From Arcuatula senhousia (Eukaryota; Mollusca; Bivalvia; Mytilida; Mytilidae): DNA of 64,000 bases. Shown piece after piece: positions 21,988 to 32,417 of the stretch. The notes beneath the pieces are model-generated. The model was not told the DNA's origin. It ran no database searches and was given only the letters and a program-made list of their open reading frames with translations. The stretch spans positions 48,961,080 to 49,025,079 of the forward strand of contig OZ020305.1 of assembly GCA_963971305.1 (NCBI GenBank), given 5' to 3'. How positions within the stretch are numbered: the first letter of the stretch is position 1; the number at the start of each line of letters is the position of its first letter. The position numbers were made by a program, and so were the translations under genes.

Positions 21988-22903
21988 GTTGCACGGGGCC
22001 TAAAACACCAACTCACTCACTAACTCACAGATTAAATTACTTAATCCTATATTTACTGAGCTTAATCTAGGAATAACTGACATAACTATCATTAAGCTGA
22101 GAAACCCCGAGTTTTTCTAAAAAGATACTGCTGAAAATAAGATTTTCTCGTATGTATTTTTCATTTAATCTAGGTTTTTCCCAGCTTAATGTGAGTAATG
22201 AGAAAATTAAAGATAAAGTTCAGAAAATCTAGGTTTTTCCGTAATTCACATTAAGTGGGGTTCTAAGATTAAGTCCCCAAAAAAGTTGGGTTATTTTTGA
22301 GCCAATCAAAATTCTACCCAGCAAATATGGGTTATATCTATTGGCCATTAAAAACGCTCAATTAATACGACTGATCTTACTTAATCTTAGTTAAAAGCAT
22401 CTTTATCGAGGAAGTATCTATCATGAAGTTGAGAAAAACTAGGATTTTCTAAAAGTTTTCAAAACTCAGTTAAACCGATTTATTCTGAACTTAAAGATAG
22501 TTACGAGATAATCTTAGTTTAAGTTAAGAAAATCAAGGTGTTTCTATAACTGACATTTAGCTGGGTCAATCTTAGTTTATGTTACTTAATCCTAGATACA
22601 GCTCAATTAAACTAGGATTAAGTAACTTAAACTAAGATTAAGTGGTTACGGCATGCCATAATCAGCGATAAAAGCGCCGTAATTGTACAGCTTTAAACTT
22701 CGGAAACCAGTTTGCATTCTAGCTATTGCTCGTAATGGGTTTTTATCTTTCTATTGACAGGAAGTAAAAACTAGAATGGCGGTCTTTCATGTCATTATCA
22801 ACTGATTTAGTAATGTCCTTATATATAGTATACCTGAGATGTAACGCCATTTTATTTCTAAAATATTTTTACCCTACCAAGATTCTAAGGATTCTGATGA
22901 AAT

Positions 22904-23092
22904 AGCGACCAAGATGTGTACATGAATAGGGTGGTCCTTTTCGTTCGAGGGGTTGTCGGGTCATTACACAGAATGCATGTCTGCTGAACATAGCTGTCCA
23001 ACGTGTCGGGAGAGTGAAACGCTTTATGCACTCAAGATATAACTTTGTGGACTGCCAAGTAGTGCATCTTATAGGCTAAATTTCCACTTGTA
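22904..23092 (+). repeat. Family A retroposon, decayed middle part
   Basis: It retains GCGACCAAGATGTGTAC, GAATAGGGTGGTCC, CCAACGTGTCGGGAGAGTG and GCCAAGTAGTGCAT. Both ends are missing. From 22656 to 22903 and 23093 to 23358 I see no further feature. Confidence 0.65.
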
Positions 23093-23358
23093 TAAACATT
23101 GTTTTCTTATTTTCATATAACCTTCATAATATGTGTAGGGCGAATCTCTCACTCACACATATCTGCAGGTTCAGCAAACGTAGACTAGATGATCTTTCGT
23201 CTACTAGTCGGCTAAAATGCCCGATCTTACTCATCACTTCTAATTAAGGTGGCACATGCAGCCAAAACTCGTTTCATCAACCTTTCTTGTGCTCCCGTCC
23301 AGAATGTTACTTTTTTATCTAATTGGCCTTGTATTCCAATGGCCTCCACTAACATGTT

Positions 23359-23792
23359 TCATTCATTCATCACCCCTGGGACATTACGCATGAAATACTT
23401 CGTTTTTGATAGTTTTGTATCGAGCTTCCTGATTGGTCGCTTTACATTTTTCTAAAGCGATTTCAACTTGTTTCTATATAGAAATACAAATGACAACAAA
23501 GTTCCAGACAATAAATTTTGCTACGCCTGAAGCGCGTTTCGTCTATTCAAGACTCATCAGAGGCGCTCTACCAAAAATATTGAAAATGCCAAACACTGTA
23601 TGAATATGAAGAGCATATAACAGTATAACCAAAACACCAAACTGGGGAACCAAATTTTTACTAAGATATTCAACCTATTATAATATCAAGTTCAAGATCA
23701 GATCCTGAACTCGAAACGAACAATTTCATGCCAAATGTCCCAGGGGTGATGAATGAGTAAGCGAGAGAAGAACCTCTGGGTATCCGAGGATG
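23359..23792. mobile_element. 270-bp MITE family F, copy 2, with nested repeat G
   Basis: The left inverted repeat is truncated (starts near TTCATTCATCACCCCTGGG) and the right ends CCGAGGATG. The centre is split by repeat G (23487-23665). The order of events is F first, then G. Confidence 0.75.
23487..23665 (-). repeat. Repeat G, copy 1
   Basis: It contains ACAAAGTTCCAGACAATAAA and the near-palindromic GCGTTTCGTCTATTCAAGAC block and ends TTGGGGAACC-like on the reverse strand. It matches plus-strand copies at 52528 and 52881. No coding content; function unknown. Confidence 0.65.
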
Positions 23793-23999
23793 GGCAAAAG
23801 AGTACAAAAGCTTTTTTAAATAACTAGACAAAGAAGCAAGCAGATTTAATATACACTAAACGTCAACTAACAGAGAACTAACCACAAGACATTCATTTTG
23901 TCATCCCCAAGTATATTTAAAAATTGTATTATTAAAAGTGTGTTTTGTTTTCAGACTAAAAATCTGATGGGACGTTTTCAATACAATGCAAATTCAATA

Positions 24000-24228
24000 C
24001 AAGACTGAAATTTCTCAGATGTTATCCATCTTTTGATTGCAAAACCATGATGCTCTTCAAATTAGTATAGGGAAAAACTACATTTTAACTAAGGCTGTTA
24101 AAAATAAAAATAAAATGAGTTTACTAAAGACCGAGTTATGAAAAGATAAGATCAATCTACTCACAAAATGAAAAACATAACACTGATAGTAGACATAGAA
24201 ATGCATATACATGTTAATAAAGATATAA
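24000..24228 (+). repeat. PLE 5' leader fragment
   Basis: It equals 17057-17280 (CTGAAATTTC, GATGTTATCCATCTTTTGAT, CTACATTTTAACTAAGGCTG). At 24229 it abuts the reversed 3' UTR of the main PLE copy, giving the same inverted arrangement as at 17745 but with a different breakpoint. Confidence 0.7.
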
Positions 24229-24793
24229 GAGAAAGAAGCAGAGGTACCAATGGGGTATCCGAATGTCAAAAGTCCGAAAGGGCAGAGACTAAACCAGTAA
24301 ACACAAACAAGAACGGGACAAAAACAGACAACACGTAAAACATCATCCTCGGAAACCCAGGGGTTCTTCTCTCGCTTACTCATTCATCACCCCTGGGACA
24401 TTTGGTATGAAATACTTCGTTTCGAGTTCAGGATCTGATCTTGAACTTGATATTATTTCTATATAGAAACAAGTTTAAATCGCATTAGAAAAATGTAAAG
24501 CGACCAATCAGGAAGCTCGATACAAAACTATCAAAAACGAAGTATTTAAGGCGTAATGTCCTAGGGGTGATGAATGAGTAAGCGATAGAAGAACCCCTTG
24601 GTTTCCGAGGATGGTAAAACATGGAAACACAAAACAACTGAATATCAATCAACAACGCGAACTCCAGTCGAAACAAGAGTGAACTCAGGTGCTCCGGAAG
24701 AGTAAGCAGTTCCTGCTTGCTATAGCACACCCGTCGCGTTGCCAATAGTCCATTCAGCGTGTCAAATCCAGTAAAGGAAGACAAAACAACACA
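24229..24793 (-). repeat. PLE 3' UTR, reversed, carrying a MITE
   Basis: This is the region downstream of the stop codon of the PLE ORF on the minus strand. It is conserved among copies at 17.8, 31.5, 46.6, 51.0 and 58.2 kb. A family F MITE splits it at 24344-24613. Confidence 0.75.
24344..24613. mobile_element. 270-bp MITE family F, copy 3
   Basis: It has the same length and inverted ends as copy 1, with a perfect 9-bp duplication GTAAAACAT (24335-24343 and 24614-24622). It inserted into the PLE 3' UTR, as copy 1 did, but at another position. Confidence 0.92.
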
Positions 24794-26257
24794 CTATGAC
24801 AAACCAACATCTGCACTCATCTGAGAGATCGAAATCCCATATTTGTCTATAAGTGCATGATGTCTTCCGTAAAATTTCTTGAGTGAAGACAGCAACCGAG
24901 GAGCAACATAACCCTGTGTGAGCAATTTTTGCGTCAGACGTGTCGCTCTGCTAAGGAAATCGATGTAAGTCCCGCACGTTCTGGAGTAACGAATCAATTG
25001 AGATACGAAAACTCCATAAGCTGGAGCTGACGGAATATTGCTACACAAGAAGGGGAAGTTGACGATTGGAAAGTTGAAGTCATCACGTTTGTCATAGAGC
25101 CTTGTTGAAAGTCTTCCTTGAGAGTCAATTTCGAGATGTAGATCTAAATATGAAGCAGACTTCCTAGAATCCGTTGTGTCCTTTATCTCAAGCTCCTGTG
25201 GATATATGAGATGGAGAAAGTCACCAAATCGAGAATTGTTTAGTGAAAGGACATCATCAATATAACGGAACGTGAGGTTGAAAGAGAGAGCTAGTCTACG
25301 GTCTTTTTTGTCTAGAAGAGATTGCAAGAAGTCTGCTTCATATGAATGAAGAAACAAATCAGCAAGCAATGGTGCACAATTAGTGCCCATTGGAATCCCT
25401 ATTGTTTGCTGAAAAACACGACCACCAAACTGAACAAATATGTTGTCAATAAGAAAGTTGAGCATGTCGATTATTTGGTCTTCTGTAAATTTGTTCTTTT
25501 TCTTGGACTCATTGATGACAAAGTAAGTCTTGGTATAATCGACTACAAGAAATTTGTACCTGCGTTTTCCATTCTTTTTGAAAAAGCTGCGTTTAATCAG
25601 CTGTGCCAATCGCGATTTCAGTTGTTCATGTGGAATAGAAGTGTAAAGTGTGGAGAAATCGAATGTTTTGATGCTGTTACAAGATGAAACTGAATTAGAG
25701 TTAAGAATCTCCATCAGTTCTTTCGAATTCTTCAGGATCCACATTTGATTGACACCATTTCTAGAATAACAACAATCGTAATATTTCTGGAGGCCGGATT
25801 TTACTGCCGTAAGTATTGAAGTCAACAAAACTGAAAGAGGCTTAGTTGTACATTTGGATGACCCTGCAATGAAGCGCTGTTTGTATGGATTTTTATGTAA
25901 TTTGGGAATCCAATACAGGGATGGAATGTCATCATTACTGCCACCAACAGAAAGGCCGAAGGAGGAAATGACAGATTTGTGATTGTCAATGATTTCCTCC
26001 TTAGACAGTGTTGTAGCCGTGTATGTGGTGCTGTTGCTGGTACAACCAACCCCCAATTCAGCTGTCAAACAGTCTATATAGTGTTTTTTGCACACAAAAA
26101 TGATGTTATTTGGTGCTTTGTCTGCAGGTACAACAACATATTTGTCATGTAAGGTGGACAATGTTTTGGCAACATCAGCGTTGCTGAAAATGGATGTTGC
26201 CTTAGTGCTCATTGAGCCTTTCAAAGAATTGATTCTTTTCAAAACCAATGACCTCAT
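24794..26257 (-). CDS. Penelope-like reverse transcriptase, 5'-truncated but open
   Basis: 487 codons are open on the minus strand. RT motifs run in order: KTFDFSTLYTSIP with D200; IGIPMGTNCAPLLAD at about 286-300; FRYIDDVLSLN with catalytic D334/D335; then the SASYLDLHLEID and LYDKRDDFNFPIVNFP blocks usual for this group. The C-terminus contains YGRHHALIDKYGI. I see no GIY-YIG endonuclease, so the copy is either endonuclease-less or truncated. The first Met lies at the junction with an opposite-strand fragment; sister copies carry an extra N-terminal domain before this point, so the true start is lost. It would make RNA-dependent DNA polymerase; a partial protein is likely inactive in mobility. 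The assignment to PLEs is from motif memory. Confidence 0.75.
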   Translation of the reverse strand: MRSLVLKRINSLKGSMSTKATSIFSNADVAKTLSTLHDKYVVVPADKAPNNIIFVCKKHYIDCLTAELGVGCTSNSTTYTATTLSKEEIIDNHKSVISSFGLSVGGSNDDIPSLYWIPKLHKNPYKQRFIAGSSKCTTKPLSVLLTSILTAVKSGLQKYYDCCYSRNGVNQMWILKNSKELMEILNSNSVSSCNSIKTFDFSTLYTSIPHEQLKSRLAQLIKRSFFKKNGKRRYKFLVVDYTKTYFVINESKKKNKFTEDQIIDMLNFLIDNIFVQFGGRVFQQTIGIPMGTNCAPLLADLFLHSYEADFLQSLLDKKDRRLALSFNLTFRYIDDVLSLNNSRFGDFLHLIYPQELEIKDTTDSRKSASYLDLHLEIDSQGRLSTRLYDKRDDFNFPIVNFPFLCSNIPSAPAYGVFVSQLIRYSRTCGTYIDFLSRATRLTQKLLTQGYVAPRLLSSLKKFYGRHHALIDKYGISISQMSADVGLS

Positions 26258-27582
26258 AATGTAAATATTAATTTTTTGCCAAAATCCTGAGCTATATTAA
26301 AAACCCCTAAACTGTATCTAAGTTACTGAAATTGAACATTAGGCAAAGTCTATCCACACCACAATTCTGTTACGGAACATATTCATCCTTACTTAAAAAA
26401 AAAAGCACCCCCATTATTTCTTATTCCTATACTTCCACCATTGCACCTAAGGTCTTCAACTAAAAACAAGTGTTGTGGGATTGCCAAATCAATGACCTTA
26501 AAGCAAAACCATCAAACTGTACCTGTGAAAAGTCCCAATTCAAATATAGTCCCTCTGGCCATGTTATCACTGGTGACCTCAACATTGTGGAAAATGACTT
26601 ACTTCGCGATGTTTTGGCTATAGGGCCTAAATATCGTGAACCAAGACGAATGAACTGGAGCTACAATTTTAAAACAATTATGGATTCAGTTGAAGACTAT
26701 ATGCCAGAAAATGGGCCAAAAAAGAACAGTAGAAAGAATGTGGCGTTTTGTCAGATGGGTAAAAGCTGTGAGGTCATTGGTTTTGAAAAGAATCAATTCT
26801 TTTAAAGGCTCAATGAGCAATAAGGCAACATCCATTTTCAGCAACGTTGATGTTGCCAAAATATTGTCCACCTTACACGACAAATATGTTTTGTACCTGC
26901 AGACAAAGCACCAAATAGCATCATTTTGTGTGCAAGAAACACTAAATTGACTGTTTGACAGCTGAAATGGGGGTTGGATGTACCAGCAATAGCACCACAT
27001 ACACGGCTACAACACTGTCTAAAGAGGGTTTCATTGACAATTAATCACAAATCTGTCATTTCCTCCTTCAGCCTTTCTGTTGGTGCCAATAATGATGACA
27101 TTCAATCACTGTATTGGATTCCGAAATTACATTTAAAATCCATACAAACAGCGCTTCGAATTCATTGCAGGGTCATCTAAATGTACAACTAATCCTTTTT
27201 TAGTTCTGTTGACTTCAATACTATGGGCAATAAAATCCGGCTTCCAGAACTGTTACGATTGTTGTTATTCTAGAAATGCTGTCAATCAAATGTAGATCCT
27301 GAAGAATTCGAAAGAATTGATTGAGATTCTTAACTCTTAATCAGTTTCATCTTGTAACAGCATCAAAACATAAGATTTCTCCACACTTTCCACATGAACA
27401 ACTGAAATGGCGATAGGCACAACTGATTAAACGCAACTTTTCCAAAAAGAATGGAAAACGTAGGTACAAATATCTAGTAGTCGATTATACCAAGACTTAC
27501 TTTGTCATCAAAGTTGAAGAAAAAGAACAATTTTACAGAAGACCAAATAATCGACATGCTGAACTTTCTCATTGACAACATA
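26258..27582 (+). pseudogene. PLE N-terminal and RT region, decayed
   Basis: It lies head-to-head with the minus-strand copy. It carries the leader, the GPKYREPRRMNWSYNFKTIM N-terminal motif at about 26630-26690, then VKAVRSLVLKRINS and progressively broken RT sequence (frameshifts, stops) to TTCTCATTGACAACATA. A mariner-like MITE interrupts it there. The remaining RT codons continue at 28165-28200. Confidence 0.75.
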
Positions 27583-28164
27583 TACACCTGAAAAAAAGTT
27601 AAGCACCCCTAGACTTTTGTGGTTTTCCATGATTTGAAATAATTTTTAATTTTCATGAGTATGGCCAGTTTTAATATTTCAATATGGGACTGGAAGGATG
27701 TTTGCTTTCTGTTAAAAGCACATTTTTGCCTTGAAAAGCGGGAGATAACTCTTTAGGAAATAATACACCAAACTGGTAGTAAAAAAACAAGGATTCCACC
27801 AATCATTCGTGCTAAAGGTGAACATACTCGAAATTGACTCTTTGACGATACAGTTCCAATCTTTTGATTATGATTTACCTTTTCAAGTGCGATTTGACAA
27901 TTAATTAAAAGTTTTGAGCTTCAGGGGACCATACTTTTCGAAGACCATGTTTATGTACAAAAGCCATCATTTTTTACATGTCATCTTATGAACTTTAAAA
28001 AATCGTTCTGTTTGTTATAAACATGTTAAATTGTGCTTAACAGTGCATGTTTTAGTTTGCAATACAAATTTACAAAGACTATCCGTTAATTAATAGTTAA
28101 AAAGTGTGATGAAAATGTATGATTTTAAAAAATCATGGGGGTGCTTAACTTTTTTCCAGGTGTA
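27583..28164. mobile_element. mariner/Tc1-like MITE (582 bp)
   Basis: Terminal inverted repeats of ~27 bp read TACACCTGRAAAAAAGTTAA and continue GCACCCC. The flanks are TA/TA (27581-27582 and 28165-28166). Removal restores the PLE codons for the conserved DNIFVQF stretch. There is no transposase frame. TA duplication points to Tc1/mariner. Confidence 0.88.
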
Positions 28165-28200
28165 TATTTGTTCAGTTTGATGGACGTGTTTTTCAGCAAA
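28165..28200 (+). pseudogene. PLE RT scrap after the MITE
   Basis: It continues the broken RT frame (ATTTGTTCAGTTTGATGG, TTTTTCAGCAAA) for ~36 bp and then ends abruptly at unrelated sequence. Confidence 0.7.
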
Positions 28201-28220
28201 TAAAGGTAATAACAAAACTA

Positions 28221-28480
28221 CCGAACTTGAATGATCAATCTCATAGTCCAGAGAAAATGACAAAAACGAATCAGTCATACCGTAGAACGGGTGGATCGCA
28301 ATGGTCCTGACTTAGTACAGGCATTTCAAACGAAATGGTGGGTTAAACCAGGTTTTATGGCGCCAAACCTCCCTCTTCCATTGCGATCTTAGGATCCGGT
28401 AATGACCATAGAACACAACATAGTTGTGAGACACAATAGGGATATTGAGGTGATCATCTCAGTACAGCAGACCAGTCAAA
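28221..28480 (+). repeat. Dispersed repeat D, copy 2
   Basis: It shares TGATCAATCTCATA, GCAATGGTCCTGACTT, ACAACATAGTTGTGAGA and GAGGTGATCATCT with 59317-59580. The palindromic ACAACATAGTTGTG suggests a hairpin. Its class is unknown. Confidence 0.6.
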
Positions 28481-28535
28481 CACTAATTAAAACAATTAAC
28501 TATCATATCTTTTAACTCAATTTTGAACTTTTCTA

Positions 28536-29577
28536 CTAGTGGCTGATATCGAAGAAAGAATTTTTTAGTGATCGTATGAGACGTATTTTCTTATAGCCCT
28601 GTTTCAAAAGTCGGTCACGAAGAAACCGGTGTCTGATCAAAAAATCTGTGAAATGTGTGCATTCTCTGGCATATCGAATAAGTTGAGAAATATAAACACC
28701 GTATGCAGGAGAAGTAGGTATATTGCTCTGTAGATTAGGAAAATTAATAATTTGAAAATTAAAATCGTCTCGTTTATCGTAAATTTTTGTACTGAGATGA
28801 CCACCTGGGTCAAATTCGAGGTGCAAATCCAAGAAAGACGTGAAGCAATTAGATTTGGTGGTCTCTTTAATCTCCAATTCCGGAGGATATATTGAAGGAA
28901 TCCAACTACCAAATGAAGTGTTATTGACAGAAAGGACATCATCAATATATCTGAATGTAAGATTAAATGACCGTGCCTCTTTCATCTTCTTGTTCTTTAC
29001 GAGTCCCTGAAGAAATTCAGTCTCGTAAGAGTATAAAAACAAATCGGCAAGGAGAGGAGCACAGTTTGTGCCCATTGGAATGCCGATTTGTTGTTGAAAA
29101 ATATCTCCTCCGAAGGTGACAAAAATGTTGTCAATGAGGAAATCAAGCATACTGCAAACTTGTTCCAGTGTGTAACAAATTTTATCTTTGAAAGATGTTT
29201 TGGAAAAGAATGTAGAATTATAACCCAAAACAACAAAGTTCCTTGAGTTTGAAAAGGCTTTTTCGAGAAGTTTTTTCAGGCGACATTTTAGTTTTTCGTG
29301 TGGCAAGGTAGTGTATAAAGTTGAAAAATCGAACGTTTTCAAAGAGTGAACCTCAGAAAATGATCTAGATTTAAAATGATCTAACAAATCTTTTGAGTTT
29401 TTCAAAATCCACATATGGTTAATTCCACTACGATTATAAATAGTGTCGCAGTATGCTTGTTGACCTTCTTTGACAGCAGACAAGATTTTAGTTAAATGAA
29501 CGGACAGCTCTGTAGTTGAACATGATGAAGATCCAGCTATATACCTTTCTTTGTACGGATTTTTGTGAAGTTTATGT
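28536..29577 (-). pseudogene. Second PLE family, RT fragment
   Basis: The minus strand encodes about 345 codons from KLHKNPYKERYIAG through IGIPMGTNCAPLLAD and FRYIDDVLSVN to a C-terminal LLKQGYKKIRLIRSLK. At the protein level it is clearly diverged from the 24.8-kb copy (for example HLTKILSAVKEGQQAY versus LLTSILTAVKSGLQKY), so it belongs to another subfamily. It is open throughout but lacks the N-terminus and ends at 28536. At 29577 it meets a plus-strand PLE fragment. Confidence 0.75.
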
Positions 29578-30037
29578 GGATTCCAATGGGCACTAATTGT
29601 AAACCTTTGCTTGCTGATTTGTTTCTTCATTCATATGAAGCAGACTTCTTGCAATCACTTCTAAACATTAAAGATCCCAGACTAGCTCTCTCTTATAATC
29701 CAACTTTCCGTTATATTGATGATGTCCTTTCACTGAACAATTCTCGATTTGGTGACTTTCTCTATCTTTTATATCCTCAGGAACCTGAGATTAAGAACAC
29801 TAAGGATTCTAGAAAGTCGGCTTCATCTTGAAATTGACTCTCAAGGAAAACTTTCAACAAAGCTCTATGACAAACGTGATGACTTCAACTTTCCAATCGT
29901 CAACTTGTCCTTGTTGTGTGGCAACATTCCGTCCGCTCCAGCTTATGGGGTTTACGTATCTTAATAGATTTGTTACTCCAGAGCGTTCGGGACTTACATC
30001 GATTTCCTTAGCAGAGCGTCACGTCTGACGAAAAATT
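29578..30037 (+). pseudogene. PLE RT 3' half, opposite strand
   Basis: It begins in the IPMGTNCKPLLADLF motif, includes FRYIDDVLSLN (29710-29745) and continues, with a frameshift near 29830, to the ACATCGATTTCCTTAGC block. It belongs to the same subfamily as the 24.8-kb copy, not to its immediate neighbour at 28.5-29.58 kb. Confidence 0.75.
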
Positions 30038-30045
30038 GCCAAAAC

Positions 30046-30120
30046 AGTGAGTGAGTTGGTGTTTTACGCCCGTGCAACACTATATAGGTTATTTACAGGC
30101 GATGAACATGAAAAGGATGC
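30046..30120 (-). repeat. Family A tail fragment
   Basis: The reversed ACTC tail and ~65 bp of the 3' end of A (TTGGTGTTTTACGCCCGTGC to GAACATGAAAAGGATG) fuse directly to the Crypton-like remnant. No duplication is visible; it looks like a deletion breakpoint. Confidence 0.7.
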
Positions 30121-30139
30121 CAAACACGATTATGTTGCT

Positions 30140-30401
30140 CAAATCACAATACAAGTATTAATGAATCTTATTGAAAATGGAAAAGAATATGAGCCGTCAT
30201 ACCTTCGTGGAATGTTAGGCAGTTTTGAAAGATTTTTGAGAAAAATGAAATATCAAATCAGCTTGATTTCTGGACATGAATTTTGTAAGGCTAGAGAGGT
30301 CTTAAAATGCAAGCAAAAAAACCTGAAAAAACAAGGAAAGGGAAATTTGCCTAAAAGAGCTGATTCAATCGATGACCAGGAGGTACTTCAACTTTATGTT
30401 G
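30140..30401 (+). pseudogene. Crypton-type recombinase remnant, mirror copy
   Basis: The plus strand encodes LMNLIENGKEYEPSYLRG ... KKQGKGNLPKRADSIDD, the counterpart of 18839-19089 and slightly better preserved (GKGNLPKRAD retained). It is truncated at both ends and followed by reversed PLE sequence (30402-30530). Confidence 0.6.
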
Positions 30402-30530
30402 TCAATGAGAAAGTTCAGCATGTCGATTATTTGGTCTTCTGTAAAATTGTTCTTTTTCTTCAACTCATTGATGACAAAGTAAGTCTTGGTATAATCGACT
30501 ACTAGATATTTGTACCTACGTTTTCCATTC

Positions 30531-31436
30531 GGCTACAACACTGTCTAAGGAGGAAATCATTGACAATCACAAATCTGTCATTTCCCCTTTCGGCCTTTCT
30601 GTTGGTGGCAGTAATGATGACATTCCATCCCTGTATTGGATTCCTAAATTACATAAAAATCCATACAAACAGCGCTTACAAACAGCGCTTCATTGCTGGG
30701 TCCGTGCGGGGCCCGGGTGGCGAATAGGCCCGCAGCAGAGCCTAGCTTGTCGTAAGAGGCGACTAAGGGTCTTGGGATTCTGACGTCGGGTCAGTGCTCA
30801 GCCCACAGAGCGACCAAGTGTGTACCCTAGGTGGCTGAATAGGGTAGCCCTCGTCCGCGGGGGTTGTCAGGTCTATAATACGGAAACCCTGACCGCCGAC
30901 CATAGTGGGCCAACGTGTGTGGAGAATGCCACGCTTCATGCACGTAAAAGACCCCTTTGTGGACCGCCCAGTAGTGCACCACATAGGCTAAATTTTCCGC
31001 CCCTATCCACTTCTCCCCTTTTCCTGTGGTTCTTCTAAATTTGCCGTCCCTGTGTTTCCCACCCCATCCCATATTTCATATATCATCATCATTTCATGTT
31101 CATTGTATCATCCTTTTCATGTTCATCGCCTGTAAATAACCTATATAGTGTTGCACGGGCGTAAAACACCAACTCACTCACTCACTCACTCATTGCTGGG
31201 TCATCCAAATGTACAACTAAGCCTCTTTCAGTTCTGTTGACTTCAATACTTACGGCAATAAAATCCGGTCTCCAGAAATAATACGATTGTTGTTATTCTA
31301 GAAATGGTGTCAATCAAATGTGGATCCTGAAGAATTTGAAAGAACTGATTGAGATTCTTAACTCTAAATCAGTTTCATCTTGTAACAGCATCAAACTCAG
31401 ATGAGTGCAGATGTTGGTTTGTCATAGGGTGTTGTT
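30531..31436 (+). pseudogene. PLE RT fragment with core deletion, carrying family A
   Basis: Plus-strand counterpart of 18307-18711. It is split by family A at 30703-31189. The RT core between the CNSIK and SADVGL codons is missing. The uninterrupted ATAGGGTGTTGTTTTG at 31427 is the empty site of the MITE present in the other arm. Confidence 0.75.
30703..31189 (+). mobile_element. Family A retroposon, full length
   Basis: Head CCGTGCGGGGCCCGGGTGG and ACTC tail, with a 13-bp duplication TCATTGCTGGGTC (30690-30702 and 31190-31202). It inserted after the inverted duplication, because the left arm lacks it. Confidence 0.92.
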
Positions 31437-31735
31437 TTGTCTTCCTTTACCGGATTTGACACGCTGAATAGACTATTGGCAACTCGACGGATGTGCTATA
31501 GCAATCAGGAACTGCTTACTCTTCCGGAGCACCTGAGTTCACTCTTGTTTCGACTGGAGTTCGCGTTGTTGATTGATATTCAGTTATTTTGTGTTTCCAT
31601 GTTATACATGTTGTCTGTTTTTGTCCCGTTCTTGTTTGTGTTTATTGGTTTTGTCTCTGCCCTTTCAGACTTTTGACATTCGGATAACCCCATTAGTACC
31701 TCTGCTTTATTCTTTCTGCTGTTCTTTAGTGCCAT
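31437..31735 (+). repeat. PLE 3' UTR (right arm)
   Basis: It mirrors 17745-18027. It contains CTCTTCCGGAGCACCTGAG and TTTTGTCCCGTTCTTGTTTG, motifs kept in all PLE 3' ends of the window. Confidence 0.7.
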
Positions 31736-32417
31736 TTTCTGGCATAGTCTTCAACTGAATCCATAATTGTTTTAAAATAGCTCAATTTCATTCGTCTTGG
31801 TTCACGATATTTAGGCCCTTTAGCCAAAACATCGCGAAGTAAGTCATTTTCCACGATGTTGAGGTCACCAGTGATAACAAGGCCAGAGGGACTATACATG
31901 TATTTGAATTGGGAATTTTCACATGTACAATTTTGTGGTTTTGCTTTGAGGTCATTGATTTGGCAATCCAGCAACATTTGTTTATAGTTGAAGACTTTAG
32001 GTGCAATGGTGAAAGTATAGGAATAAGAAATAATGGGGATGCTTTTTCTGTGAAGTAAGGATGAATATATTCCGTAACAGATTTGTGGTGTAGATAGACT
32101 TTGCCTAATGTTCAATTTCAGTAATTTAAATACAGTTTAGGGGTTTTTAATATAGTTCAGGGTTTTGGCAAAAAAATTACTATTTACATTTCATGTATTA
32201 GCTTTATTAACATGTATATGCAATTCTATGTCTACTATCAGGGTTATGTTTTTCATTTTGTGGGTAGATTGATCTGATCTTTTCAACACTCGGTCTTTAG
32301 TAAGCTCATTTTTTTAACAGCCTTAGTTAATGTAGTTTTTCCCTATACTAATTTGAAGAGCGGCATGGTTTTGCAATCAAAAGATGGATAACATCTTGGA
32401 AATTTCAGTCAAATTTC
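31736..32417 (-). pseudogene. PLE 5' region and N-terminal fragment (right arm)
   Basis: It mirrors 17057-17744. The minus-strand frame from about 32115 carries LVITGDLNIVENDLLRDVL and GPKYREPRRM, with a small insertion near 31898 relative to the left arm. Confidence 0.75.

Larger units (their letters stand above)
19373..22028 (+). mobile_element. Family A retroposon, interrupted twice
   Basis: The pieces are 19373-19624, 20385-20579 and 21988-22028; together they make one diverged A copy from head to ACTC tail. The flanking 12-mers AGATTAAGTTAC and AGATTAAATTAC differ by one base and are its aged target duplication. The two gaps are insertions described separately. Confidence 0.8.
19329..22655. 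mobile_element. Repeat H with three levels of nested insertions
   Basis: Its ends are inverted repeats (GGCACGCCACAACCAC at 19329 and the reverse of GTGGTTACGGCATGCC near 22645). Its own sequence is 19329-19372 plus 22029-22655, rich in CCTAGATTAA motifs, with a 15-bp perfect hairpin (22581-22595 with 22612-22626). Family A is inserted in it. An array and a hAT-like element are inserted in A. A second H lies near 33.4-34.2 kb. Confidence 0.55.

Noticed and set aside
25346..25687. 113-codon plus-strand frame opposite the PLE RT
   Set aside because: It is the antisense of the RT and recurs as part of the false N-terminus near 29630.
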